Shown here: positions 26,229-35,900 of the stretch, piece after piece
How the letters are laid out: every line of letters starts with the position of its first letter
Numbering within the stretch: the stretch's first letter is position 1
Assembly: GCF_037076525.1 (NCBI RefSeq)
Contig: NZ_AP029018.1
Location: 558,001 to 622,000 of the forward strand
Direction: 5' to 3'
Length of the DNA stretch: 64,000 nt
Origin: Selenomonas sp. TAMA-11512
Lineage (GTDB): Bacteria; Bacillota; Negativicutes; Selenomonadales; Selenomonadaceae
Notes under the pieces: generated by a model
Database searches by the model: none
Told to the model about the DNA's origin: nothing
What the model saw: only the letters and a program-made list of their open reading frames with translations
Program-made: the position numbers and the translations under genes

Positions 26229-28052
26229 ATGAAGCATACATTACAGGGCAATACGGACGGTGTGGCCGGGGAGCTCCAAGAGCGGCTGCTCTCCATCTAC
26301 GAGCTTGCCGCACCCGTCGGGCAGCTTGTGACGAGAGAGATTGCCTCTCTTATGCTGGAGGTCAGCGAGGAGATCGGTCGAGAAGTCGCCGTCTACCTCA
26401 CGCGACAGGGGAAGGTAGCCGCCGTCGCCATCGGTGATGCGGGGACCGTCTCGCTGCCGGAGGTCAAGGCACGGTCGGAGATCCGCCTCTCGGGCGTGCG
26501 GTGCATCCATACGCATCCGTCGGGGGATACACGGCTTTCAGACATGGATATATCCTCTCTTCGCCGTCTGCGCTTTGACATGATGGCGGCAATCGGCATA
26601 CGAGGAAGCGAGACGATCTACGGAAGTCTCGCTTTTTTGACAGGCGAGGAGAGCGAGGACGGCGCGCCATATATCTTCAGGAGCGAGGAAATGACGCTGC
26701 AGGAGCTCGTGCGCATATCGCTGACACCGCTCCTCCGTACTGTGGATAAGGCACTGGCGAGGCGATATCAAAAGGAGACTGCCGACGAGGTCGAGCGCGT
26801 CATTCTCGCGGGGATCGGCGAGCAGACGGGCTCGTTGTCACCCGAAGAGTCGCTTGCCGAGCTTGCCGAGCTTGCGAAGACGGCGGGAGCGGAGGTCGTC
26901 GCGACGATGCTGCAAAAGAAGGCAAAGCCCGACGCGGCGCTCTTCTTAGGGAGAGGCAAGGTCGAAGAGCTCGGCATCGCTATCCAAAACCTGGACGCGT
27001 CGCTCGTCATCTTCGATGAGGAACTGACCCCGACGCAGGGGCGAAACCTCGAACAGCTTTTGGGCTGCAGGGTCATCGATCGCACGGGACTCATCCTCGA
27101 TATCTTCGCCCGGCGGGCAAAGACAAGAGAGGGCAAACTGCAGGTCGAGCTGGCACAGCTGCAGTATCGGCTGCCGCGCATCATGCGGCAGGGTCTTGTG
27201 CTCTCGCGGCTTGGCGGCGGTATCGGTACACGCGGGCCCGGCGAGACGAAGCTGGAAGTTGACCGACGCCGCATACGCAGCCGTATCCACGAGTTGGAGA
27301 CGGCTCTCGCCGACGTCAAGCGCAATCGCCGGGAGCAGCTGAAGCGGCGCAAAAAGGCGGGCATTCTGCAGGTCGCGCTTGTGGGGTATACAAATGCCGG
27401 GAAGTCAACGCTTTTGAATGCGCTGACCGGGGCAGATGTCTTCGTCAAGGATGCCCTCTTCGCGACACTCGACCCGACGACAAGACAGCTTGCGCTCCCT
27501 TCAGGGCGTGCTGTGCTGCTGACCGATACAGTCGGGTTTATCCGGAAGCTGCCGCACGGACTCATCGCTGCCTTTCGCGGGACGTTGGAGGAGACCGTTG
27601 AGGCGGATCTCCTCCTGCATGTTGTTGACGTGAGCAAGGAGTCCGCAGAAGAGGATATCATTGCCGTCATCGAAGTTTTAAAAGAGCTGGAGGCAACGGA
27701 TAAGCCGATGCTCTACGTCCTCAACAAGAGCGACAAGCTCGGCGAAGCGGGTGCATCTGCCGTTGCGCGGCTTCTCCACGGTCGCCCCGGCGTGCTCGTC
27801 TCGGCGCGTACAGGTGAGGGCTTGGAATCTCTGTGCGCCGCCATAGATCAGGCGATGGCAAGAGATGAGGCGAAGTGCACGCTCCACATTCCCTTTGCAG
27901 ACGGCGCTGCACTCGATGACCTTTACAGCATTGCACAGGTCATTGCTACGGATTACGATGCGGTCGGCACACGTCTCACGGTGCGGATGAAAGAGAGCGA
28001 CTTGTCCGGATGGGAGAAGTACAGAATCGATGAGAAGACAGACGCTTCATAA
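26229..28052 (+). CDS. hflX: GTPase HflX with long JAB-like N-terminal domain
   Basis: 607 residues, against about 420 in most HflX. The C-terminal part is a complete HflX: GTP1/OBG-type N-domain with GRGKVEELG, the LPRIMRQG and GGGIGTRGPGETKLE glycine-rich linker, then G1 GYTNAGKST, G3 DTVGFIRKLPH and G4 NKSD. HflX splits stalled or idle 70S ribosomes. The N-terminal ~190 residues contain HTHPSGD followed by SDMDIS, very like the metal site (HxHPSG...SxxD) of JAB/RadC-type proteins. It thus looks like a fused metalloprotease-like domain. I saw no frameshift between the parts. Confidence 0.9.
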   Translation: MKHTLQGNTDGVAGELQERLLSIYELAAPVGQLVTREIASLMLEVSEEIGREVAVYLTRQGKVAAVAIGDAGTVSLPEVKARSEIRLSGVRCIHTHPSGDTRLSDMDISSLRRLRFDMMAAIGIRGSETIYGSLAFLTGEESEDGAPYIFRSEEMTLQELVRISLTPLLRTVDKALARRYQKETADEVERVILAGIGEQTGSLSPEESLAELAELAKTAGAEVVATMLQKKAKPDAALFLGRGKVEELGIAIQNLDASLVIFDEELTPTQGRNLEQLLGCRVIDRTGLILDIFARRAKTREGKLQVELAQLQYRLPRIMRQGLVLSRLGGGIGTRGPGETKLEVDRRRIRSRIHELETALADVKRNRREQLKRRKKAGILQVALVGYTNAGKSTLLNALTGADVFVKDALFATLDPTTRQLALPSGRAVLLTDTVGFIRKLPHGLIAAFRGTLEETVEADLLLHVVDVSKESAEEDIIAVIEVLKELEATDKPMLYVLNKSDKLGEAGASAVARLLHGRPGVLVSARTGEGLESLCAAIDQAMARDEAKCTLHIPFADGAALDDLYSIAQVIATDYDAVGTRLTVRMKESDLSGWEKYRIDEKTDAS

Positions 28053-28188
28053 AAGACGGAACGTGGGACAACGGAAGCACAGCGAAAAAAATTTATTTTA
28101 TCAGTGAGTCCTTAAACAAATTCTAATTAAAAACCGCATCCGAACGTGATATAATATTCTTACAAATATATAAAATGGAGGTATATCT

Positions 28189-28932
28189 ATGAATTTATCC
28201 AAACACAAAAAGTCCGTCCTACCTATACTGCTTGCAGGTGCCGTTTTCTTCACCGCACCGAGCGCGGAGGCTGCATGGACTTCCAATGTGTCGACCCAGC
28301 TGGAAAGCATCCTATCCGTTGAGGGCACAGGTGTTGCGCAGATTGCACCCGATCAGGCGACTGTCGTCATAGGGGTTACGAACGAAAACGCCGATGCACG
28401 CAAGGCACAGGCGGAGAACGCTCGTATCGCACAGGCTGTGAAGCATGCCATCCTTGCAACAGGTGTTGCGGAGAAAGACATTCAGACAAACAACTATAAC
28501 TTCTATCCGCTTTATTCAAATGACAATAAGAAGACAGTTGTCTACGGATATCGAGTGGACAACAACGTCGTTGTTGTCGTCAATGACGTCAATAAAGTCG
28601 GCAGCGTCATCGATGCCGCTCTGGCTGCGGGCGCCAACGATATTACATCCCTTAACTTCGGGGCGAAGAATACGACGACCGTAAGAAAGGCTGCACTTGA
28701 GCGTGCTGTCGCCGATGCCAGGGCAAAGGCAGATATCCTCGCCGCCGCGATCGGTAAGCGCATCGTTGGCATCAGAAGCGTGGCCGAGAACGTCTCCCCT
28801 GTCGGTGAGCGCAACTTCCTCATGGCGAAGTCCTTTGCCGCCGGTGCGGCGATGGATGCGGCGACACCCATCGCTCCGGGGTCTCTCGAAATGAATGCCA
28901 ACGTATACATCGATTATATACTTGGTGAGTAA
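28189..28932 (+). CDS. SIMPL-domain (DUF541) secreted protein
   Basis: 247 residues from ATG 28189 behind GGAGGT, with a signal peptide (LPILLAGAVFFTAPSAEA). The mature part is a SIMPL/DUF541 domain: SVEGTGVAQIAPDQATV, VGVTNENADARKAQAEN, the NNYNFYPLY block and GYRVDNNVVVVV. Family members (for example E. coli YggE) are periplasmic or surface proteins tied to oxidative stress or outer-membrane integrity, with no proven enzyme activity. TATAAT at 28150-28155 is a likely -10 box in an A/T-rich leader. Confidence 0.87.
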   Translation: MNLSKHKKSVLPILLAGAVFFTAPSAEAAWTSNVSTQLESILSVEGTGVAQIAPDQATVVIGVTNENADARKAQAENARIAQAVKHAILATGVAEKDIQTNNYNFYPLYSNDNKKTVVYGYRVDNNVVVVVNDVNKVGSVIDAALAAGANDITSLNFGAKNTTTVRKAALERAVADARAKADILAAAIGKRIVGIRSVAENVSPVGERNFLMAKSFAAGAAMDAATPIAPGSLEMNANVYIDYILGE

Positions 28933-29040
28933 TGTTGGAGGAGCGCTTCAGCAAGTGCCTTCCATGTAAGTGAAGGCTGACGGATGAGAGAAATGTCCGT
29001 ACCGCTGAAGGCGGTTACAGTATCGACAGAGAGGTACATC

Positions 29041-29709
29041 ATGCGAACAAAACATAAGATTATCGCCGCATTTGCACTGACAACAGCGCTTTTTCTGCCA
29101 TTTTACGGCGAGAGCGAGGCAGCCGCGGCAATTGTGAGGGAAGCCCGTTACGCGGGAGAGAACGTTGATCTTCACTATCCGGAGATAGAGACGGACAGCC
29201 TTTCGGCGACCGAGGAGATCAATGAGGAATTGGAAAAAACCATGCAATACATTCGGCAGCAGGTGAGGGGGGAGCGCATCAAGCAGCGCAATGACGGTGA
29301 AGCGCAGCGCGAAGTGCGTGCCATGCTCGACTATGAAGTGACATATCAAGACAAAGACTATGTCTCCGTTCGTCTGAACGGCAATGTCGATTTTGGCGGA
29401 GCGCATCCGAATCCCTATACCTACGCTTACATCTTCCGTCTCAGAGACGGCGAGAATATGGATCTCGATGATTTTCGCAAGGAGAGAGGTAAAAAGCCGG
29501 CCTCACGCTATACGCTGACCGCAGTCAATCAAGCCCTGCGTGAACAGGCGGCCGCGAAGGGCATCGTGCTCTACTCCGACTTTACGGGGATTCGGGAGCT
29601 GCCGAAAAACATATACCTCGACAGTGAAGCGCACATCCATGCCGTCTTTGCACCCTATGAAGTCGGTCCTTACTCATCAGGCGCGATTGATATCGACTTG
29701 GATGCTTGA
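29041..29709 (+). CDS. Secreted DUF3298/PdaC-RsiV-like protein
   Basis: 222 residues from ATG 29041 with a signal peptide (KHKIIAAFALTTALFLPFYG, cleavage near SEA). The body resembles the DUF4163-DUF3298 pair found in PdaC and RsiV: an early YPEIE-like strand, the block VRLNGNVDFGGAHPNPYTYAYIF (with the typical GGAHP) and a late APYEVGPYSSGAIDI. In RsiV this fold binds lysozyme. Here there is no sigma-factor neighbour, so only a peptidoglycan or ligand-binding role can be suggested. Located after the SIMPL gene with a 108-base gap. Confidence 0.75.
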   Translation: MRTKHKIIAAFALTTALFLPFYGESEAAAAIVREARYAGENVDLHYPEIETDSLSATEEINEELEKTMQYIRQQVRGERIKQRNDGEAQREVRAMLDYEVTYQDKDYVSVRLNGNVDFGGAHPNPYTYAYIFRLRDGENMDLDDFRKERGKKPASRYTLTAVNQALREQAAAKGIVLYSDFTGIRELPKNIYLDSEAHIHAVFAPYEVGPYSSGAIDIDLDA

Positions 29710-30031
29710 TCCGGAGAGGGACGGCCTTCCCGGGAAGACGCCGGCTCGCCCCTGCGGTCGGACGTCATCCGAAAAAAAGTGAACAGAGAAAAACGGGTCT
29801 GCCGCACATAAATATATGCGGCAGACCCGTTTTTTGAAATGGTGAGCATGGAAACAGAGGACGATATAATATATCGCAGACAGAATCCATACAGTTATTG
29901 CTGCAGCAGCAGAGGATCATAGATTTCGTATGATCGGCACAATTGACATGACAGATGCGGATGGCAGCAGGTTCTGATTGGAAAGGGATTGCCGGCATGT
30001 CCGAGCGGTGCAGTGGAAAGAAGGTAAGGAT
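29710..30031. other. Intergenic stretch of 322 bases
   Basis: Contains the terminator at 29789-29836 and the palindromic CGATATAATATATCG at 29863-29877 that could serve as a -10 region. No open frame with coding character was seen. Confidence 0.5.
29789..29836 (+). terminator. Strong rho-independent terminator
   Basis: An 18-bp stem (29789-29806 with 29817-29834) is framed by A and T runs and followed by TT. It ends the secreted-protein unit. Confidence 0.88.
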
Positions 30032-30838
30032 ATGTGTGAAATAAAGACGCAGGAAGAGAGACTGGACTATCTTTTAAAGGCATTTAAGGCGGACTCCGCC
30101 GATTATAAACACATCGAAATCCCTGATAATACAGTCGAGAAAAAGCGCATCTTACGCTCGCTTATGAATATCCGCATGCCCGGAAAAATGCCGGAGGAAG
30201 TCATGAAGGTACAAGACGCATACCTGCGTGCACGCGCGGAAGAAAAAGGGATGGTTGCACTTTCCGATATCCGTGTCATGCAGGGCAATGTATCCGTCTG
30301 GCAGGGAGATATAACAAGACTGCAGGCGGATGCCATTGTCAATGCCGCAAATTCGCAGATGCTGGGCTGCTTTGTGCCGATGCACACCTGCATAGATAAC
30401 TGCATTCATACCTATGCGGGCATCGAGCTTCGCAATGCGTGTAATGAGCAGATGAAAAACCTCAGAAATACGTATGGAAGTGATTACGAACAGCCGACAT
30501 CTGTCCCTATGCTCACGGATGCCTATAATCTTCCCGCAACGAAAGTGATTCATATCGTGGGCCCCATTGTCGGCGGGCAGCTTACGGCCGCGCATGAAAG
30601 GGCATTGGCGGACTGCTATAAAAACACATTGGATATGTGTGCGGAAAACGGACTTAAATCGGTTGCGTTCTGCTGCATTTCGACGGGCGTATTTTGCTTT
30701 CCGAATCAGCGGGCGGCAGAGATCGCTGTAACGACGGTCAGGCAGTGGCTCGAGGAAAATCCGGGCAGGGTGGATCGAGTGATTTTCAATGTGTTCAAGG
30801 ATGAAGATAAGGGATATTATGAGGAGCTGATCAAATGA
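30032..30838 (+). CDS. Zinc-binding macrodomain protein-ADP-ribose hydrolase
   Basis: 268 residues from ATG 30032 behind AAGGTAAGGA. A helical N-terminal extension of about 90 residues precedes a macrodomain: GDITRLQADAIVNAANS, then the insert GCFVPMHTCIDN with Cys/His/Cys typical of zinc-containing macrodomains, and the phosphate-binding loop STGVFCFPN. This family, linked to SirTM sirtuins in staphylococci and streptococci, removes ADP-ribose from the proteins SirTM modifies. The stop overlaps the SirTM-type gene by ATGA, exactly that pairing. The lipoylation partners GcvH-L and LplA2, usual in that operon, are not seen here. Confidence 0.9.
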   Translation: MCEIKTQEERLDYLLKAFKADSADYKHIEIPDNTVEKKRILRSLMNIRMPGKMPEEVMKVQDAYLRARAEEKGMVALSDIRVMQGNVSVWQGDITRLQADAIVNAANSQMLGCFVPMHTCIDNCIHTYAGIELRNACNEQMKNLRNTYGSDYEQPTSVPMLTDAYNLPATKVIHIVGPIVGGQLTAAHERALADCYKNTLDMCAENGLKSVAFCCISTGVFCFPNQRAAEIAVTTVRQWLEENPGRVDRVIFNVFKDEDKGYYEELIK

Positions 30839-31762
30839 GCTGTTTCAGCGGGCGCATATCACGGGGAACAGGGACGCGGGAAGAGCGAATTTCAAAATTG
30901 AAGTCTGCGCTTGCAGCTGCCGAGGCTGTCGTAATCGGAGCAGGGGCGGGACTTTCCGCGTCAGCGGGCTTTACCTACAGCGGCGAGAGATTTGAGAGGT
31001 ATTTCTTCGACTTTGCGAGGGCATACGGAATAGGAGATATGTATACGGGCGGATTCTATCCGTTCCCCCGATGCAAAGACACGCTGGGCGTGGTGGGCAA
31101 GGCATATCTATTTTAACCGCTATGTGGAAGCGCCGAAGCCCGTTTATAAGGATTTGCTTTCCCTTGTAAGGGACAAAGATTATTTTGTGATTACCACAAA
31201 TGTAGACCATCAATTCCAAAGAGCCGGGTTTGACAAAAAAAGACTGTTCTATACACAGGGGGACTATGGCCTGTTCCAAAGCGTAAATCCCGCAATAAGA
31301 AAGACATATGACAATGAAGAATGGGTCATGAAGGCGATGGAAGCGCAGGGCTTTGTCAAGGATGAAAAAGGCGTATTCGACCTGCCTGCGGACCGGAAAA
31401 TATCTATGCAAATCCCGATAGAGATCATCCCGAAATGTCCGGATGACAATTCGGAGATGATGACAAATCTTCGCGCGGACAGTTCGTTTGTACAAGATGA
31501 GGGCTGGTATAAAGCATCCGAAGCATATGAAAGCTTTCTTGAATCGCATGAAGATATGCATACCCTTTTTTTGGAGTTGGGCGTAGGAGCGAACACCCCC
31601 GCAATTGTAAAGTATCCGTTTTGGCAAATGGCAATGGAAAACAGAAAAGCTGTATACGCTTGTATAAATTACGGTGAGCCCTTTTGTCCGAAAGAGATGG
31701 AGGACAGGAGCATCTGCATAGACGGAGATATCGGAAGCGTCATAGAAGAAATGATGGCATAA
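30835..31762 (+). pseudogene. SirTM-type sirtuin (protein ADP-ribosyltransferase), frameshifted
   Basis: Two open segments encode one protein of about 308 residues. The first runs from ATG 30835 through GAGAGLSASAGFTYSGERF and GGFYPFP, then loses frame. Removing one C from the run CCCCC at 31065-31069 restores FPDAKTRWAWWARHIYFNRY and joins to APKPVYKDLLSLVRDKDYFV, TTNVDHQF and GVGANTPAIVKYPFW. SirTM enzymes ADP-ribosylate the lipoyl-carrier GcvH-L during redox stress. The lesion is a one-base insertion in a homopolymer: a real mutation, a phase-variable switch or a sequencing error. Coupled to the macrodomain gene. Confidence 0.88.
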
Positions 31763-31890
31763 AATTGTTGACGTGGAGTCAGCTCCGGATGCTATACTTA
31801 AAAAGGAAGCTATGCAGAGGATTTGACGGCAAAGAGCGGGCAAAAGATGCGCCAAGATGGCAGTGCCGCCTGAGGATGGAGGAGACGAAA

Positions 31891-32652
31891 ATGGACGGGA
31901 AAATAGTACAAACGGCGGGCAGGGATATTTTGGGAGAGTTCGCTCCCTCGTTTGCCCATTTTAATGACGATATTCTGTTCGGGGAAAATTGGAACAATAA
32001 GGATATTGATTTGAAAACCCGATCCATTATTACCGTTGTGGCGCTGATGTCATCCGGTATCACGGATTCCTCTTTGAAATTTCATTTAGAGAATGCGAAA
32101 AAGCACGGGGTGACAAAAAAGGAAATCGCCGCCGTCATTACGCATACGGCATTCTATGCCGGCTGGCCCAAAGGGTGGGCGGCATTTGCTTTAGCCAAAG
32201 AAGTATGGCGGGAAAAGCCGGATGAGAAGAATGCAATGGAACGGCATGAAGCCTCGATGATTTTCCCCATCGGCAGTCCGAATGACGCATACGCAAAGTA
32301 TTTCACCGGGAAAAGCTATCTTGCGCCGATATCAAAAGAGCAGCTCGGCGTTTTTAATGTGACCTTCGAGCCAGCCTGCCGCAACAACTGGCATATACAT
32401 CACGCCGATCAGGGCGGGGGACAGATCCTGATATGCGTCGCAGGGGAAGGATACTATCAGGAATTCGGAAAAGATGCGGTAAAAATGAAACCCGGTGACT
32501 GCGTGAATATACCCGCCGGCGTCAAGCATTGGCACGGCGCGGCGAAAGATTCGTGGTTTTCGCATCTGGCTATCGAAGTGCCGGGAATAAATGCTTCCAA
32601 TGAGTGGCTTGAAGAAGTCAGCGACGCGCATTATGGGAGTATTGCAGAATGA
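31891..32652 (+). CDS. Carboxymuconolactone decarboxylase-cupin fusion protein
   Basis: 253 residues from ATG 31891 (GGAGGAG six bases upstream). Residues 1-110 are a carboxymuconolactone-decarboxylase/AhpD-like helical domain (TRSIITVVALMSSG, HLENAKKHGVTKKEIAAVI, HTAFYAGWP). Residues 130-253 are a cupin (FEPACRNNWHIHHADQGGGQ, metal His ligands; then GDCVNIPAGVKHWHGA). The usual redox CxxC of AhpD is absent, so it is more likely a decarboxylase- or isomerase-type or uncharacterised enzyme. It follows the SirTM gene by 128 bases and could share its redox-stress context. Confidence 0.85.
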   Translation: MDGKIVQTAGRDILGEFAPSFAHFNDDILFGENWNNKDIDLKTRSIITVVALMSSGITDSSLKFHLENAKKHGVTKKEIAAVITHTAFYAGWPKGWAAFALAKEVWREKPDEKNAMERHEASMIFPIGSPNDAYAKYFTGKSYLAPISKEQLGVFNVTFEPACRNNWHIHHADQGGGQILICVAGEGYYQEFGKDAVKMKPGDCVNIPAGVKHWHGAAKDSWFSHLAIEVPGINASNEWLEEVSDAHYGSIAE

Positions 32653-32969
32653 CAAAGGGGCTGTGATTGCATAATCTCCGCGCTGCACTCGAAAAAGTGA
32701 ACAAAGAAGGCAAAGCCCTCCTGACGCAGAAGCAAGACTGCGGCAGGAGGGCTTTGTCTGTTCGCGCGTCAGGGTATCTATCTGCGCTCTTTTTGTGCAT
32801 CCTTTTTGTATTCGTGTTTCGCTTGCCATTTTCATGTACCGCGTTTATAATTGAAAGAAAATAGGACTGTAGGGCAATGGCGTAGATGCTGATTGTATCG
32901 AAATATCGAAGAGTGAGAAGGCGATGTCACGCACAGAACGATGAGTCGATATGAGGGAAGGAGCATACG
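32653..32969. other. Intergenic stretch of 317 bases
   Basis: Holds the hairpin at 32711-32756 and an A/T-rich leader before the helicase gene. Nothing else was recognised. Confidence 0.5.
32711..32756 (+). terminator. Hairpin terminator after the CMD-cupin gene
   Basis: A 19-bp stem with one mismatch (32711-32729 with 32738-32756) and an 8-base loop; the T tract is weak. Confidence 0.7.
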
Positions 32970-35900
32970 GTGACAGAGGAGCAGAAGAAGCATACGGCAG
33001 ATGAACGTGAACGGGTTAAGTCCATTTTTACGTTCCTAAAGGGAATGGCGGAGCTGAAGACGACGAGCGTTCTTGATATTGAAAAACAGCCTTGGAAAAA
33101 ATATCTTGCGCAGCTTCCGCAGGATGACGAATATGTGCACATTTACTACCGTGATACATTGAAAGACATGGCAGAAGATGATGAGGTAGCGGACGATAGG
33201 ATCCTGACGGTGCGCAAGCCCATGCTTTCGGCGTGTCCCGCACCGGACGACATTTTGCGCCCGTGGCTGCTGCCGGGATGGGAGAAGTTTGAGGAAGATG
33301 TCCGACATCGTGCGGAGCGTCTGCGTCCTGTTCCACCGGCAAAGGGCACGCGTGTCGCAGCACATGCGGAGACGCAGGAGGCCTTTGAGGAAAATGCGGA
33401 GCGTGTCCAAGCCTATCACGCATGGAGTAAGAGGCGTGAGGTATGGGCGAAGGAGCAGCGTCATTTGAGCGAGGTTCGCGAACTCTTCATCGAAATGTAT
33501 CGCCTGTCGGAGGAGCTCAAGCGGGACTCCGAAACAAAGGAGCTGATGATCGGCAACGGCGTCCTGACCGATGCGCAAAATCCCAATATACAGCATCCGA
33601 TTCTATTGAAGCGCGTGCGCATCCGCTTTGACAAACAGAAAAACGAGATCGCGGTCTGCGATGCAGAGTCGGATTCGGAGCTCTATACAACGGTCTTGAG
33701 CGAGTTGGAGGATGTGAATTACAACACCGTTGCGGATATGCAGAGGACGCTTGAACAAGGGGGATATCATCCTCTCGACCGCACGGATGGGTGCGATTTT
33801 TTGAAGGTTGCTGTGCACCAACTTTCCCCCGCGAGCCTGTTCCTGGAGGCAGGACAGCAGCCCCCGCCCAACAGCAAAGAGCGGCTGTTTTTGCAGGTAA
33901 AACCCGTCCTTTTCATGCGCAGGCGCGTGGACGGTCTGGCAAAGTTCGTCGATGGTGTGCTTGACAATATTGACGCGACGGGATATGTGCCTCAGACACT
34001 TTGGGCGATTTCGGGACTGCACGAGAAGCGCACACTGGAGGAACGTCCCGCAAAGACTGCGGAGCAGCGGCTCGCCGAGCTTGGCGGGGAGGATTCCGAG
34101 ATCCTGCTTGCCATGCCCGCCAATCGTGAACAGCTTGCGATTGCACAGCAGATCGAACGGTACGATTCCGTGATCGTGCAGGGACCGCCGGGGACGGGAA
34201 AGACCCACACGATTGCAAATCTGATGGGTCACTTCCTCGCACAGGGGAAGCGTGTCCTTGTCACCAGCCATACGAAGAAGGCTCTTTCTGTGCTGCGCGA
34301 GAAAATGCCGCCAAAGCTGCAAAGTCTCTGCGTCTCCCTGCTGGATGAGACGAATCGGGATATGGAGCGTTCCGTAGGCGATATTTCCGCCTATATGTCC
34401 CGCTATAACTCCGGCAATATGCAGCGGAGGAAGGAAGAATCCCTTGCGGCACGCAGGGAGATCATTCAGAAGCTCGCGGATGTGCGGCAGCGAATCTATC
34501 AGATCGAGTGCAGGGAGCATGAGAGCCTGGTCTATGACGGCGAGAGCCTTTCGCCCGCCGAGGCGGCGCGCTATGTCCACGCACATGAGGCGTCGTATGC
34601 GGCGATCCTTCCGGGCAAGGTCGCCGCAGGGAAAACACTGCCCCTCTCGCTCGAGGAGCTTTATGCACTTTATCGTAGCAACGGTCTGCTCTCCGCTGCC
34701 GAGGAGCATGAGTTGGCACTGGACGTTCCCGATCCGAAGACGCTCATCTCTCCTGAGAAGCTGGCGGAGCTGCGCGCTGAAAAAGAGGAACGGGCGCGGC
34801 GTTTGCACGATCTGGCAGGGCAGCTGGATATGAAGATCGAGATGGATGCCGCCGCCCTTTGCCTGACGCATTCGCAGCGGACCGTCACACTGTCCCGTGC
34901 GGAGGAGTCCGCGACTTCGGCACTGCAGCAGTACCTCTCGTCGTTCGGCAGTCTCGCGCCGTGGCATATCCATGCCGTCGCGGATGGGAAAAGCGGCGGC
35001 GGTTATCGGGATCGTTGGGAGCGTCTGTGCAAGCAGATCGAGGAGACGGCGGCTGCTGCCGAGGAGTTCGTCGGAGTGTCGTTCGGCAAGCAGGTGATAA
35101 TCTCGGACGATGCGGATCGTGCCGAGATGCAGCGCGTTCTGCCAACGATGGAGGAGATCTATCGGCAGGACGGGAAGATCGGACGGTTCAAACGCTTCTT
35201 TGACAAGTCCTTTGACCGTGTGGAGGGGTGGACGCGCATCAACGGTGCGCAGATCGCTTCTGCGGCGGACTGTGCGCTCGCCTGCTCCGCGCTCTCTCTT
35301 GCGGAGCAGCGGGCGGCGTGCGCGCGGATGGGATGAGCTCCTCGCCGGGCACGGAGTAACGGCGTTTGCGGAGCTCGATGCAGCAGAGCCGGAGCGCGTG
35401 GCGCAGACGGTGATTGTCGACATACGCCGCTATCTGGACTGGTACGATGTGGAGTATGCACAGCTCAGCGCATTGATGGAAGCAGCCGCACTTCGCACGG
35501 AGGAGATTTTTCCGCAGCAGGTGTTGGTGAGCGATGCCGAGCGTATCACGCAGATTCTCGCTGCTGTGCACGACCTCTTGCCGCATCTCACCACGATGCT
35601 CGGGGACTATGACGCCTATTGTGCGGCGGAGGAAGCACTGCGCACGGCAGAGCGCGACATTGAGCGTCTGCGCGCGGGCAAATCGGTTCTCGCCAGCGAC
35701 CTTGTCCGTGCCTTTTATGGACAGGGAACGGAGAGCTATGCCGAGGTCTATCGGCGCATCACCATGCTCCATGAGAAATACGCCGTCCGTGCAGCGCGGG
35801 AAGACGCTCTGCAAAAACTACAGGTCACTGCACCCGGCTGGGCGGAGGCAATCCGCACGCGCACAGGGATTCACGGCGCAGCCGAAGTGCCGGCGGATAT

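Noticed and set aside
33603-35423. 606-codon minus-strand frame opposite the helicase
   Set aside because: The opposite strand carries unmistakable helicase motifs; the minus frame reads as composition-driven low-quality protein.
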